Assembly: GCA_963702525.1 (NCBI GenBank)
Contig: CAVPCY010000022.1
Location: 1 to 60,710, forward strand
DNA from: CAVPCY01 sp963702525
GTDB taxonomy: Bacteria > Actinomycetota > Coriobacteriia > Anaerosomatales > PHET01
Direction: 5' to 3'
DNA length: 60,710 nt
Shown: positions 9,609-17,819 of the stretch, in pieces
Numbering within the stretch: the first letter of the stretch is position 1
How the letters are laid out: the number at the start of each line of letters is the position of its first letter
Made by a program: the position numbers and the translations under genes
The notes under the pieces: generated by a model
Databases searched by the model: none
Told to the model about the DNA's origin: nothing
Seen by the model: only the letters and a program-made list of their open reading frames with translations

Positions 9609-10928
9609 ATGCTGCGACGCATCGTGCTCGAGCCAGGACAGCGCCTCACCGAGAAGGACCTCGCGCGCAGCGGCGGGGTCGACGCCGAGATCCTCGGCGT
9701 GGCCGCCAAGATCGTCGACGACGTCAAGGTGCGCGGCGACGTGGCGCTTCGCGAACTCACGGCCCAGTTCGACAAGTGCGAGCTCGACGAGTTCCGGGTG
9801 ACGCGCACCGAGATCGACGTGGCGCTGGGCGAGTGCGACGCGGAGTTCCTCGACGCTCTGACGAGTGCCGCCGGCTCCATCGAGGACTTCCACCGCCGCC
9901 AGGTGACGCAGTCGTGGTTCACGGCGCAAGAGGGCGGCATCTTCCTGGGCCAGAAGGTCACGGCGCTCTCGCGGGTGGGCATCTACGTGCCCGGCGGACG
10001 CGCGCGCTACCCCTCCAGCGTGCTGATGAACGCGATCCCTGCGATCGTGGCGGGCGTCGACGAGATCGCGATGGTCGTGCCGCCCGCAGCCGACGGCACC
10101 GTGAACCCGTACACGCTCGCCGCCGCGGCCGAGGCCGGCGTGACCGAGATCTACAAGGTCGGCGGCGCGCAGGCGGTCGCCGCTCTCGCGTACGGCACCG
10201 AGACCATCCCGCGCGTCGACAAGATAGTGGGCCCGGGCAACGCGTACGTGACCGCGGCCAAGAAGCTCGTGATGGGCGACGTGGGTATCGACATGCTCGC
10301 GGGGCCCTCCGAGGTCCTCGTGCTCGCCGACGAGACCGCGGTTCCCGCGTTCGTCGCGATCGATCTGATGGCCCAGGCCGAGCACGACCCGCGTGCGGCC
10401 ACGTACCTCGTGACGACCGACCCGGAGCTGCCCGACCTCGTTGAAGAGGCGCTGCAGATCCTGCTCGAGGAGTCGCCCCGCGGCGAGATAACCGCTCGCT
10501 CGCTCACCGACAACGGGCTCGTCGTCGTGTGCCCCGACATCGTCGCGGCGCTCGACGCATCCGACCTCATCGCGCCCGAGCACCTCGAGATCCAGATGGC
10601 CGAGCCCTACGAGCTTCTCGGCTCGATACGCAACGCGGGTGCGATCTTCCTCGGCCCGTGGACTCCCGAGAGCGTGGGAGACTACGTCGCCGGACCCAAC
10701 CACGTGCTGCCCACCGGCGGCACCGCGCGCTTCTCGAGCCCGCTTTCGGTCGACGACTTCGTGAAGAAGTCCAGCGTGCTCGGCTACAGCTTCGAAGCGC
10801 TCCAGATCGACGGTCCCACGGTCCTCGAGATCGCCGAGAAGGAGGGGCTGTGGGCGCACGGGCGAGCCGTGTCCCTGCGGCTCCAGGCGCTCGACGACTC
10901 GCTGTTCGGCGACGAAGAGGGGGCGTGA
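9609..10928 (+). CDS. hisD: Histidinol dehydrogenase
   Basis: Converts L-histidinol to L-histidine in two NAD-dependent oxidations, using a zinc ion. It has 439 residues, normal length, and an uninterrupted frame. Family landmarks are GRARYPSSVLMNAIPAIVAG, KVGGAQAVAALAYGT, the nucleotide-binding DKIVGPGNAYV, DMLAGPSEVLVLAD, AQAEHDPRA and the zinc/catalytic APEHLEIQM. It starts 5 nt after hisG and its stop overlaps a GTG that could be an upstream start for hisC. Confidence 0.96.
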   Translation: MLRRIVLEPGQRLTEKDLARSGGVDAEILGVAAKIVDDVKVRGDVALRELTAQFDKCELDEFRVTRTEIDVALGECDAEFLDALTSAAGSIEDFHRRQVTQSWFTAQEGGIFLGQKVTALSRVGIYVPGGRARYPSSVLMNAIPAIVAGVDEIAMVVPPAADGTVNPYTLAAAAEAGVTEIYKVGGAQAVAALAYGTETIPRVDKIVGPGNAYVTAAKKLVMGDVGIDMLAGPSEVLVLADETAVPAFVAIDLMAQAEHDPRAATYLVTTDPELPDLVEEALQILLEESPRGEITARSLTDNGLVVVCPDIVAALDASDLIAPEHLEIQMAEPYELLGSIRNAGAIFLGPWTPESVGDYVAGPNHVLPTGGTARFSSPLSVDDFVKKSSVLGYSFEALQIDGPTVLEIAEKEGLWAHGRAVSLRLQALDDSLFGDEEGA

Positions 10929-10933
10929 GCCTG

Positions 10934-12063
10934 ATGAACAGCTACCGCCCGCCTCGGCCGGAGCTCGACGACCTGGTCCCGTACGACGCGAAGGACGTGC
11001 GCGCCGAGGTCATGCTCGCGAGCAACGAGAACCCCGCCAACCTGCCCGGCGAGATCGTCGCGAAGCTCCAGGAGCGACTGCCCGAGTTCCGCTTCAACCG
11101 GTATCCGGACCCCACCGCGCCCAAGCTGCGCAAGCTCATCGCGAGCGCGAACGGGCTCGAGCCGGAGAACGTGCTCATCGGCAACGGTGGGGACGAGCTC
11201 ATCTTCAACCTGCTCCTGGCGTGGGGCGGGCCCGGGCGCAAGCTGCTCGACATGCCCCCGACGTTCTCGATGTATGCCATCGATGCGGCATCCACCGGCA
11301 CCGAGGTGGTGAGCATCCCGCGGACCGCGGACTTCTCGGTCGACACCGAAGCGGTGCTGTGCGCGCGTGCGCCGAGGGCGACATCGACATCGTCATCGTC
11401 GCCAACCCCAACAACCCCACAGGCGGGCTTGCCGACGAGTCGTTCCTCATCGATCTGCTGGGTGCATCAGACGCCATAGTGATGGTCGACGAGGCGTACT
11501 TCGAGTTCAGCCGCCACACCATGCGCCCGCACATGCTGCGCCACCCGAACCTCGTCCTCCTGCGCACGTTCTCGAAGGCGTTCTCGCTCGCGGCCCTGCG
11601 CGTGGGCTACCTGCTCGGACAGCCCGATGTCGTTCGCGAGCTCATGAAGGTACGCCAGCCCTACTCGGTGGACTCCTTCAGCCAGTGGGTGGCCGCGTCG
11701 GTGTTCCGCGAGCGCATGGTCTTCGAGCAGCAGATCAGCGACATCATGCGCGGGCGCGACCGCATCGGCCATGGCCTTGAGATGATCCACGGCGTCGAGG
11801 TCTTCCCCAGCGAGGCGAACTTCGTCCTGTTCCGGGTGGAGCACGCGAGCGCGCTGTGGCGAGATCTCCTCCACGGGCACTCGGTGCTCGTGCGCGACTT
11901 CTCGCGCACGCCGGGACTCGAGGACTGCCTGCGCGTCACGGTGGGTACCGCCGAGGAGAACGAGCGCTTTCTGAAGGCGGTGGACGAGGTGCTCACCAGC
12001 CGGCGGGCATCGGCCCACTTCGGCGAGCAGGCCAGGGCAAGCCGCCACGACGTGTCGGCCTAG
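10934..12063 (+). CDS. hisC: Histidinol-phosphate aminotransferase (one frameshift)
   Basis: PLP-dependent class I/II aminotransferase that makes histidinol phosphate from imidazole acetol phosphate. The N-terminal part (LASNENPANLPGEI, NRYPDPTAPKLR, NVLIGNGGDELIF) ends in a shifted frame near 11360-11370, at a run of alternating GC. The rest continues in another frame with IVANPNNPTGG, VDEAYFEF and the PLP-lysine motif RTFSKAFSLAALRVGYL, ending QARASRHDVSA. The corrected length is about 375 residues. A GTG at 10925 overlapping the hisD stop is an alternative start. Confidence 0.9.
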
Positions 12064-12072
12064 CCGAGAAGG

Positions 12073-12674
12073 ATGGAGCTGACGATGGGCCGCAGAGTAG
12101 AGCTCGACCGCACCACCGGCGAGACGACCATCACGCTCGCGCTGGACCTGGACGGTTCCGGCGCGACCGAGATCTCGACCGGCGTGCCGTTCTTCGACCA
12201 CATGCTCGACGCGTTCGGACGTCACGCGACGTTCGACCTCGTCGGTGAAGGCCGAGGGCGACCTGGAAGTCGACGCTCACCACACGGTCGAGGATGTCGG
12301 CATCGTGCTCGGGCAGGCGATCGCCCAGGCGCTTGGGCGACAAGGCCGGCGTGACGCGGTTCGGCTCGGCGACGGTGCCCATGGACGAGGCGCTGGTGCT
12401 CGCGGCGATCGACATCTCCGGCCGAGGGCAGCTGCACTACGACGTCGAGCTGCCCATCGAGATCGTGGGCACGTTCGACACCACGCTTGCCAAGGAGTTC
12501 CTCATCGCGCTGGCGGCCAACGCCGCCATGACGCTGCACGTGCGGTCGTTCGCCGGCGAGAACAGCCACCACATCATCGAGGCGGCGTTCAAGGCGGTGG
12601 CCCGCGCGCTTCGGCAAGCGGTATCCATCGACCCGAGAGTCGACGGCGTGCCCAGCACGAAGGGGTCGTTGTAG
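12073..12674 (+). CDS. hisB: Imidazoleglycerol-phosphate dehydratase (two frameshifts)
   Basis: Manganese enzyme that dehydrates imidazole glycerol phosphate. It is monofunctional, about 199 residues, with no phosphatase domain. It opens RRVELDRTTGETTITLALDL, followed by GVPFFDHMLDAFGRHATFDL. The frame slips at about 12244 (extra G in GTCGGTGAAG) into KAEGDLEVDAHHTVEDVGIVLG, which holds one histidine metal site, and again near 12339 (extra G). It then continues DKAGVTRFGSATVPMDEAL and the second metal site GENSHHIIEAAFKA, ending PSTKGSL. Confidence 0.9.
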
Positions 12675-12683
12675 TGACGGCGC

Positions 12684-12806
12684 GCGGCGCGAACACTCCG
12701 TGCTCAGACAGGCTTCGGCGGGGGCCCGCGCCGCGTGATGCGCGCCACCGGCGCCCATCACGCGGCTTCCCCGCCTGCAGAACTGCGCGCGGAGCGTTCG
12801 CGCCGC
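12684..12806. repeat. Imperfect 123-nt inverted repeat between hisB and hisH
   Basis: The outer arms GCGGCGCGAAC (12684-12694) and GTTCGCGCCGC (12796-12806) and the inner arms GCCGCGTGATG (12730-12740) and CATCACGCGGC (12756-12766) are exact reverse complements. The sequence between them also pairs in patches (CTCCG, GCAG/CAG and GGCGGGG blocks). The centre GCGCC-ACC-GGCGC forms a small terminal hairpin. The whole hisB-hisH gap is therefore one long cruciform-capable element, quite unlike the overlapping junctions elsewhere in the operon. Possible roles are RNA processing, attenuation, or a decayed palindromic mobile repeat. No T-tract follows. Confidence 0.75.
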
Positions 12807-12831
12807 CCGCCTCCATCTTCGGAGCCTCCGC

Positions 12832-13452
12832 GTGATCGCGATCGTCGACTACCGGATGGGCAACTTGCGCAGCGTGCAGAAGGGGTTCGAGCACGCCGGG
12901 GTGGCCGATGCCGTGGTGACCGACGACCCCGCGGTGATCGAGCGCGCCGACGGCATCGTGCTGCCAGGCGTGGGCGCGTTTCGCGACGCGGCCGCCAACC
13001 TGCGGGAGTCGGGCTGCGAGGAGGTGCTGTTGCGACGCGTCGCCGAGGGCACGCCGTTTCTCGGCATCTGTTTGGGGCTGCAGCTGCTCGCCGACGTCGG
13101 CTACGAGGACGGTGAGTGGCAGGGGCTCGGCCTGGTGCCCGGGACGTGCGAGCGTCTGCCCGGCGGCGTCAAGGTGCCGCACATCGGGTGGAACACGGTC
13201 GAGTACCCGCGGACGAGCCCGCTGTTCGACGGCGTTGCCGAGTCGACGGCGTTCTACTTCGTGCACAGCTACCGGTTCGTCCCGCGCGACGAGGATGTGG
13301 TGATCGGCTCGACCGAGTACGGCGTGCGGTTCGCAGCCGCCGTGCAGTCGGGCAACGTCTTCGCCGTGCAGTTCCACCCCGAGAAGAGCTCGACGATGGG
13401 GCTCAAGCTGCTCTCGAACTTCGATCGCATCGCGCACGGTGCGACCGCATGA
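12832..13452 (+). CDS. hisH: Imidazole glycerol phosphate synthase glutaminase subunit
   Basis: Class I glutamine amidotransferase that supplies ammonia to HisF. It has 206 residues in an intact frame. The nucleophile is Cys80 in GICLG, with the His-Glu pair in FHPEKSSTMGL near the C-terminus. It starts at a GTG (IAIVDYRMGNLRSVQKGF). It follows the large inverted repeat; its stop overlaps an ATG (ATGA), the upstream alternative start of hisA. Confidence 0.95.
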   Translation: MIAIVDYRMGNLRSVQKGFEHAGVADAVVTDDPAVIERADGIVLPGVGAFRDAAANLRESGCEEVLLRRVAEGTPFLGICLGLQLLADVGYEDGEWQGLGLVPGTCERLPGGVKVPHIGWNTVEYPRTSPLFDGVAESTAFYFVHSYRFVPRDEDVVIGSTEYGVRFAAAVQSGNVFAVQFHPEKSSTMGLKLLSNFDRIAHGATA

Positions 13453-13481
13453 ACAGCTGGACTGAGAGGACCTGCGACCAA

Positions 13482-14213
13482 GTGATCATCTTTCCCGCGA
13501 TCGACATTCTCGGCGGCCGAGCCGTGCGCCTCTCACAGGGCGACTACGAGCGCGTGACCGTCTACAACGAGGATCCCGTGGCTCAGGCGCGGACCTTCGC
13601 CGAGCAGGGCGCCGAGTGGATTCACGTGGTCGACCTCGATGGCGCCCGTGACGGGGTGCCCGGCAACATCGCGATCGTCGAGCGCATCGTGCGCGAGGTG
13701 GGGATCCCGGTTCAGACCGGCGGCGGCATACGCTCGCTCGACACGATGCAACGGCTCGCCGATGCGGGCGTGAGCCGCATGGTGCTGGGCACCAAGCTCG
13801 CGACAGACCGCGACTTCGTCGTGGAGGCGGTCGAGCGGTTCGGCGAGGCGGTCACCGCCGGCATCGACGCGAGAGACGGCTTCGTCGCGGTCGAGGGCTG
13901 GCGCGAGGGGACCGCGACACCGGCGAGCGAGCTCGTTGGTGAGCTGCGCGATCTGGGCATCCGGCACCTCGTCTACACGGACATCGCGCGCGACGGCATG
14001 CAGACCGGCGTCAACGTCGACGCCTACGAGCAGATCAGCGAAACGGCGGGCTTCCCCGTGGTAGCGAGTGGCGGGATCTCGACACTGACCGATATCGCCG
14101 CACTCGCGGCGCTGGGTCCCGACACCGTCGAGGGTGCGATCACCGGCCGAGCACTCTACGAGGGCGCCTTCAAGCTCAAGCACGCCATCCGCGCCGCACG
14201 AGGCGAGTACTGA
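13482..14213 (+). CDS. hisA: ProFAR isomerase (phosphoribosylformimino-AICAR-ribotide isomerase)
   Basis: A (beta-alpha)8 barrel that performs the Amadori rearrangement in histidine synthesis. The frame is intact, about 243 residues. The catalytic Asp is in FPAIDILGGRAVRL; phosphate-binding turns include VQTGGGIRSL and VVASGGIST. I prefer the GTG at 13482, which gives the canonical VIIFPAID start with GAGAGGA upstream. The in-frame ATG at 13449 overlaps the hisH stop and would add 11 residues. Unlike some actinobacterial PriA proteins, this organism also has a separate trpF, so bifunctionality is not needed. Confidence 0.93.
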   Translation: MIIFPAIDILGGRAVRLSQGDYERVTVYNEDPVAQARTFAEQGAEWIHVVDLDGARDGVPGNIAIVERIVREVGIPVQTGGGIRSLDTMQRLADAGVSRMVLGTKLATDRDFVVEAVERFGEAVTAGIDARDGFVAVEGWREGTATPASELVGELRDLGIRHLVYTDIARDGMQTGVNVDAYEQISETAGFPVVASGGISTLTDIAALAALGPDTVEGAITGRALYEGAFKLKHAIRAARGEY

Positions 14214-14262
14214 TGGCGTCCACGACGCCAGGCCGCCACCGGCATCGCAGGGGGCGCTTCGC

Positions 14263-15030
14263 ATGTTGATGAAGCGCGTCATACCCTGCCTCGACGTGCA
14301 CGAGGGCCGCGTGGTCAAGGGCGTCAACTTCGTGAACCTGCGAGATGCCGGCGATCCGGTCGAGATGGCCGCGATCTACGACAAGGCAGGCGCCGACGAG
14401 GTCGTCTTCCTCGACATCACCGCGAGCCACGAAGAGCGCCCCAGCATGCTCGAGGTCGCGACACGCACCGCCGAGGAGTGCTTCATCCCGTACACGGTCG
14501 GGGGAGGGATGCGCTCGGCCGAAGACATCCGCGCGATGCTCAAGGCCGGCGCCGACAAGATCTCGCTCAACTCGGCGGCGGTGCGCAGTCCCGAGCTCAT
14601 CACGCACACCGCGCGCATCTACGGTGCGCAGTGCATCGTGACGGCCATCGACGCCAGGCGAGTACCCGGCTCCAGTCCGGCGCGCTGGGAGGTCTTCATC
14701 AACGGCGGCCGCATCAACACCGAGCTCGACGCCGTGCGCTGGGCCGCCAAGGCCGAGGAGCTCGGCAGCGGCGAGATCCTGCTCACGAGCATGGACTGCG
14801 ACGGCGTGAAGGACGGCTACGACATCGATCTCACCCGCGCGGTCACCTCGGCGGTCAACGTGCCGGTCATCGCGAGCGGGGGAGCGGGCGAGCTCGACCA
14901 CTTCGCCGAAGTCGTGATCGAGGCCGATGCCGACGCGGTCCTTGCCGCGAGCGTGTTCCACTTCGGCACCTTCACGGTGAGGCAGGTCAAGGAGTCGATG
15001 GCCGCGCATGGCATCCCGGTGAGGCTGTAG
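14263..15030 (+). CDS. hisF: Imidazole glycerol phosphate synthase cyclase subunit
   Basis: Barrel enzyme that pairs with HisH to make IGP and AICAR. It has 255 residues in an intact frame. Catalytic aspartates are in RVIPCLDVHEGRVVKG and VTAIDARRVPG; the family signatures YTVGGGMRSAEDIRAML and VIASGGAGELDHF are present. An ATG two codons downstream is also possible. It is the last his gene before the toxin-antitoxin insertion. Confidence 0.95.
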   Translation: MLMKRVIPCLDVHEGRVVKGVNFVNLRDAGDPVEMAAIYDKAGADEVVFLDITASHEERPSMLEVATRTAEECFIPYTVGGGMRSAEDIRAMLKAGADKISLNSAAVRSPELITHTARIYGAQCIVTAIDARRVPGSSPARWEVFINGGRINTELDAVRWAAKAEELGSGEILLTSMDCDGVKDGYDIDLTRAVTSAVNVPVIASGGAGELDHFAEVVIEADADAVLAASVFHFGTFTVRQVKESMAAHGIPVRL

Positions 15031-15046
15031 CGCGACTAGGAGACCG

Positions 15047-15106
15047 TTGCAGTTTCGCCTAGTAAGGGGCTACCTTGCTGCGTAAGGAGTGAAGCGTTGA
15101 GTAAGG
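15047..15106 (+). promoter_or_regulatory. Internal promoter with three GTAAGG direct repeats before the AbrB/PIN module
   Basis: TTGCAG (15047-15052) and TACCTT (15071-15076), 18 nt apart, form a plausible promoter. GTAAGG occurs at 15062, 15082 and 15101, about two helical turns apart. CCTT-N7-AAGG (in 15073-15087) adds an inverted element. This layout suits cooperative autoregulation by the AbrB-type antitoxin (inference). Confidence 0.45.
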
Positions 15107-15125
15107 AATGAGGGTAGATCGACTG

Positions 15126-15464
15126 ATGCGGGTGCCAGCCAAAGTAACCTCGAAGGGCCAGGTGACCGTACCGATCGAGGTTAGGCACGCCCTGGACATC
15201 GCGACCGGTGACGTGCTCGTCTTCGAACTGGGCGAGGGGTATGCGACCGTCGCCAAGCGCCGCTCCGCGGTCGATATCGCCGCCGAGCTTCGTGAGAAGC
15301 ACCCCCGCCTGGCACGGCCCTCCGACTATGCGACCAAGGAAGAGGCCATCGAACACCACTTCCATGAGCAGGTCGTCTCGCGAGAAGAGAAACGGCGCGG
15401 CTCTCAGTACCGCGTGGTCGGACGTGTATCGGAGGCCCCTTTCACCGCCGATGAGTCGCCATGA
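15126..15464 (+). CDS. AbrB/MazE-type antitoxin (SpoVT-AbrB domain)
   Basis: About 112 residues. The N-terminal swapped-hairpin DNA-binding fold is recognisable from MRVPAKVTSKGQVTVPIEVR and GDVLVFELGEGYATV. The C-terminal part (LREKHPRLARPSDYATKEEA) is likely the toxin-binding tail. I chose the ATG at 15126 because GAGGG lies 10 nt upstream; the ATG at 15108 has AGGA too close to it. The gene overlaps the PIN gene by 4 nt. The pair interrupts the his operon between hisF and hisI, so it is probably a selfish or acquired module. Confidence 0.85.
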   Translation: MRVPAKVTSKGQVTVPIEVRHALDIATGDVLVFELGEGYATVAKRRSAVDIAAELREKHPRLARPSDYATKEEAIEHHFHEQVVSREEKRRGSQYRVVGRVSEAPFTADESP

Positions 15465-15863
15465 GACTGGCCGACGCGAATGCGGTGCTCGATTTCTGTG
15501 GCGTATCGCCCGAGCGGATGCAGCGGGCGCGATCCGTGGTTGAGATCGTCGAAGAATCGGGCGAACCCCTTGTCGTCACCGAGGTCGTGCTTGCGGAGGT
15601 GTTCTGGGTGTTGGCGAGTGGCTACTCGGTTCGCGGGGATCAGGCTGTCGAGATCGTTGAGTCCCTCCTGTCCGCGGTCGAGTTCGCCGCGTGGGACGAA
15701 GCGCTCGTGAGCCGTGCGTTCGACGTCAAACGGCGCGTTCCCGAGCTCGACATCGCCGATTGCATACTAGCCGCACGAGTGCTCGTCTACGGCGATGAAG
15801 TAGTCACAGACGATCGCGCCCTGATTCGCGCGATCCAGACCCAGGCACAAGGATGGAGCCCCA
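15461..15863 (+). CDS. PIN-domain ribonuclease toxin (VapC-like); C-terminal stop not resolved
   Basis: About 134 residues of PIN domain beginning RLADANAVLDFCGV. The expected acidic metal ligands are present: Asp in LADAN, Glu in VVLAEVFW, Asp in DIADCILAA and Asp in VVTDD. PIN toxins cut RNA, often tRNA or rRNA. The start overlaps the antitoxin stop (ATGA). In this sequence the frame stays open to 16243, lying wholly on top of hisI in another frame. I end the feature at the hisI start; a one-base error probably hides the true stop. Confidence 0.8.
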
Positions 15864-16247
15864 ATGTCAGATCACGAACACGACCTTCTCGGCATCGACG
15901 AACTGAAGTACGACGCACACGGCCTGATCCCGGCGGTCGTCCAAGACGCCGCCAACGGCGACGTCCTCATGGTCGCCTACATGAACCGAGAGTCGCTGAT
16001 CGAGACGCTCGAGACCGGCAAGACGTGGTTTTGGAGCCGGAGCCGCAAGAAGTACTGGATGAAGGGCGAGAGCTCCGGTCACGTGCAGGAAGTCCACGAG
16101 ATCCTCTACGACTGCGATGCCGACTGTCTGCTGGTCAAGGTGACCCAGCACGGCCCCGGGGCGTGCCACACCAACGAACGCTCGTGCTTCTACCGGCGGC
16201 TGTATCCGCATGCCGCGTCGCTCGCGAAGGGCAAAGCCGATGAGTGA
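15864..16247 (+). CDS. hisI: Phosphoribosyl-AMP cyclohydrolase
   Basis: Zinc enzyme that opens the purine ring of PR-AMP. It has 127 residues, monofunctional, with an intact frame. Landmarks are VVQDAANGDVLMVAYMNRES, TWFWSRSRKKYWMKGESSG, and the metal ligands in YDCDADCLLVKV and GACHTNERSCFYR. Its end overlaps hisE by 8 nt, showing the two remain coupled although the toxin-antitoxin pair separates them from hisF. Confidence 0.94.
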   Translation: MSDHEHDLLGIDELKYDAHGLIPAVVQDAANGDVLMVAYMNRESLIETLETGKTWFWSRSRKKYWMKGESSGHVQEVHEILYDCDADCLLVKVTQHGPGACHTNERSCFYRRLYPHAASLAKGKADE

Positions 16248-16543
16248 CGGGCGCCTCGACCTCGGCCAGACCGTCGACGCGCTGTGGGCCACGATCGAGT
16301 CGCGCCGCACCGCCGATCCGGACTCGTCGTATACCGCGAAGCTGCTCTCCGAGCACGAGGACAAGCTGCTCAAGAAGATCGCCGAGGAGTCCGGCGAGGT
16401 CGTGATGGCCGCCAAGGACGGCGGATTCCGATCACCTGCGCTACGAGGCGGCCGATCTGGTCTACCACCTGCTCGTCGTCATGGCGCGCTGGGGTCTCAC
16501 GCCCCAAGACCTCGCCGACGAGCTCGCGGCGCGCTTCAAGTAG
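16240..16543 (+). CDS. hisE: Phosphoribosyl-ATP pyrophosphatase (one frameshift)
   Basis: MazG-like enzyme that hydrolyses PR-ATP. The first ~60 residues (LDLGQTVDALWATIESRRTA, EDKLLKKIAEESGEVVMAAK) hold the EExGE metal site. One extra G near 16422 shifts the frame. The remainder reads DHLRYEAADLVYHLLVVMAR and ends GLTPQDLADELAARFK before TAG at 16541-16543. The corrected length is about 100 residues. It is the last his gene. Confidence 0.9.
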
Positions 16544-16547
16544 CGCC

Positions 16548-17573
16548 ATGGCCCGCCGACCCTCCGAACCCGTCGCCCCGAAGGGCTATCCCGACGCACG
16601 TCGCCGCGAGCCGCTATGGGACCGCGTGGATGCGAACCGGCTGCGCCTGGCCGGGTACGTCGCGCTGTTCGTGGTATCGGCGGTCGTGGTCTTCGATGCG
16701 ATGTTCATACTGCTGGGCGGGGTGTTCGTGCTGCTCATCGGTGGGACGGCCGAGGGCGTGCTCCAACTCCTCGGCGCCCTGAGTGCGCTGTTTGCGCTCG
16801 GTGCGCTCGCGTGGGCGCTCTTCACGCTCTCACGCTCCGAGAAGTGGCTTCTCAGGCGGCTCGGCGCCACGCTGGTTCCGAAGGGCGAGCTGCTCGACAC
16901 CAAGATGGCGCTCAAGGACATGGCGATCGCCTCGGGCGCGGCTGTGGCGCCGGCGCTCTACCTCATCGACAACAGCACGGTCAACGCGTTCCTGTTCGCC
17001 GCGCGGCGCCGGCGAGCCGTCGTGGGCGTGACGCGGGGACTCGTCGACAAGCTCTCCATCGACGAGCAGCGGGCCGTGTTCGCGAACCTCGTCGCGCGCC
17101 TGGCGAGCGGAGACACGATCGTGTCGACCGGGGTTGCGGCGCTCATGTGGCCTCTGAACGCGTGGCGCGACCGCACGCTCGAAGTGCAGAACGAGGAGAT
17201 GGACCGGGAGTTCACGGGTCTTGCCCCGCGAGAGACCGCTGGTGGCTCGCTCATCCTGTTCGGTTTCGCCATGGCGATCGTGGGCGAGCTGTTCGCCTTC
17301 TGGCAGCGCCGGGGTCAGCTCAGAACCGCCGAGAAGGCCGACGCCGAAGGCATGCTTCTGCTCAAGGAGCCCGCCGCCATGCTCTCGGCACTGGAGAGGT
17401 GCGTGCGCTACGACAACGTGGTGCCGCAGGCCGGGGAGACCTTCGCCGACCTGTTCTATTGCTGGACCGGGGACAGCACCAACGACGACGACGACCCGGA
17501 GTGGGAGCGGGTCGCCCGGCTCCGCGAGGTACTCGGTGTCGAAGGGCACGTGGAGGGCACCGTCGTTGCGTAG
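16548..17573 (+). CDS. M48/HtpX-like membrane protein lacking the HEXXH zinc motif
   Basis: 341 residues in an intact frame. Two strong transmembrane segments lie near residues 30-90 (VALFVVSAVVVFDAMFIL and VLQLLGALSALFALGALAW) and another near 230-245. The middle resembles HtpX: ALYLIDNSTVNAF matches the PxxYxID...NAFA element, and VGVTRGLVDKLSIDEQRAVF matches the helix leading into the active site. Where HEXXH should follow, the protein reads NLVARLASGD, so the catalytic zinc ligands are gone. A DADAEG-like segment (KADAEGMLLL) remains. It is probably a pseudoprotease with a binding or scaffolding role. It follows hisE by 4 nt and ends at a shared terminator hairpin. Confidence 0.7.
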   Translation: MARRPSEPVAPKGYPDARRREPLWDRVDANRLRLAGYVALFVVSAVVVFDAMFILLGGVFVLLIGGTAEGVLQLLGALSALFALGALAWALFTLSRSEKWLLRRLGATLVPKGELLDTKMALKDMAIASGAAVAPALYLIDNSTVNAFLFAARRRRAVVGVTRGLVDKLSIDEQRAVFANLVARLASGDTIVSTGVAALMWPLNAWRDRTLEVQNEEMDREFTGLAPRETAGGSLILFGFAMAIVGELFAFWQRRGQLRTAEKADAEGMLLLKEPAAMLSALERCVRYDNVVPQAGETFADLFYCWTGDSTNDDDDPEWERVARLREVLGVEGHVEGTVVA

Positions 17574-17625
17574 GCGGCCAGGATCGGCTCGAGTCACGGC
17601 TGACTCGGCCCTCTGGAGACAGAAA

Positions 17626-17651
17626 CGAGCCGCCCGTTTCGGGGCGGCTCG
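17626..17651. terminator. Bidirectional terminator hairpin
   Basis: CGAGCCGCCC (17626-17635) and GGGCGGCTCG (17642-17651) form a perfect 10-bp stem with a 6-nt loop. It lies between the convergent M48-like gene and the minus-strand zinc-ribbon gene, so it can end both transcripts. No long T-tract is present on either side. Confidence 0.6.
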
Positions 17652-17684
17652 AGGGTGCAGACATGTGGTTGTCGGGGTGTCGTA

Positions 17685-17819
17685 CTAGTGAACGACGCGG
17701 ACCTTGTAGCCCAGGCCGCCACAGCACGGGCACTTGATGTGACCGTCGTTGCCCGTGTTCTTGACCACCGAGATGTACCGGTAGCCCCTGCACTGCGGAC
17801 ACAGCTCCTTGCGCACCAT
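17685..17819 (-). CDS. Small zinc-ribbon protein, 44 residues
   Basis: This short gene reads MVRKELCPQCRGYRYISVV, then a basic and glycine-rich linker, then IKCPCCGGLGYKVRVVH. CPQC and CPCC are spaced like a two-knuckle zinc ribbon, and the second knuckle resembles the CxxCxGxG repeats of DnaJ-type zinc fingers. A strong ribosome-binding site (TAGGAGGCG) lies 8-10 nt upstream of the ATG. A TTGACA hexamer (17863-17868, minus strand) is a likely -35. Function is unknown; an RNA-binding or regulatory role is possible. Confidence 0.8.
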   Translation of the reverse strand: MVRKELCPQCRGYRYISVVKNTGNDGHIKCPCCGGLGYKVRVVH

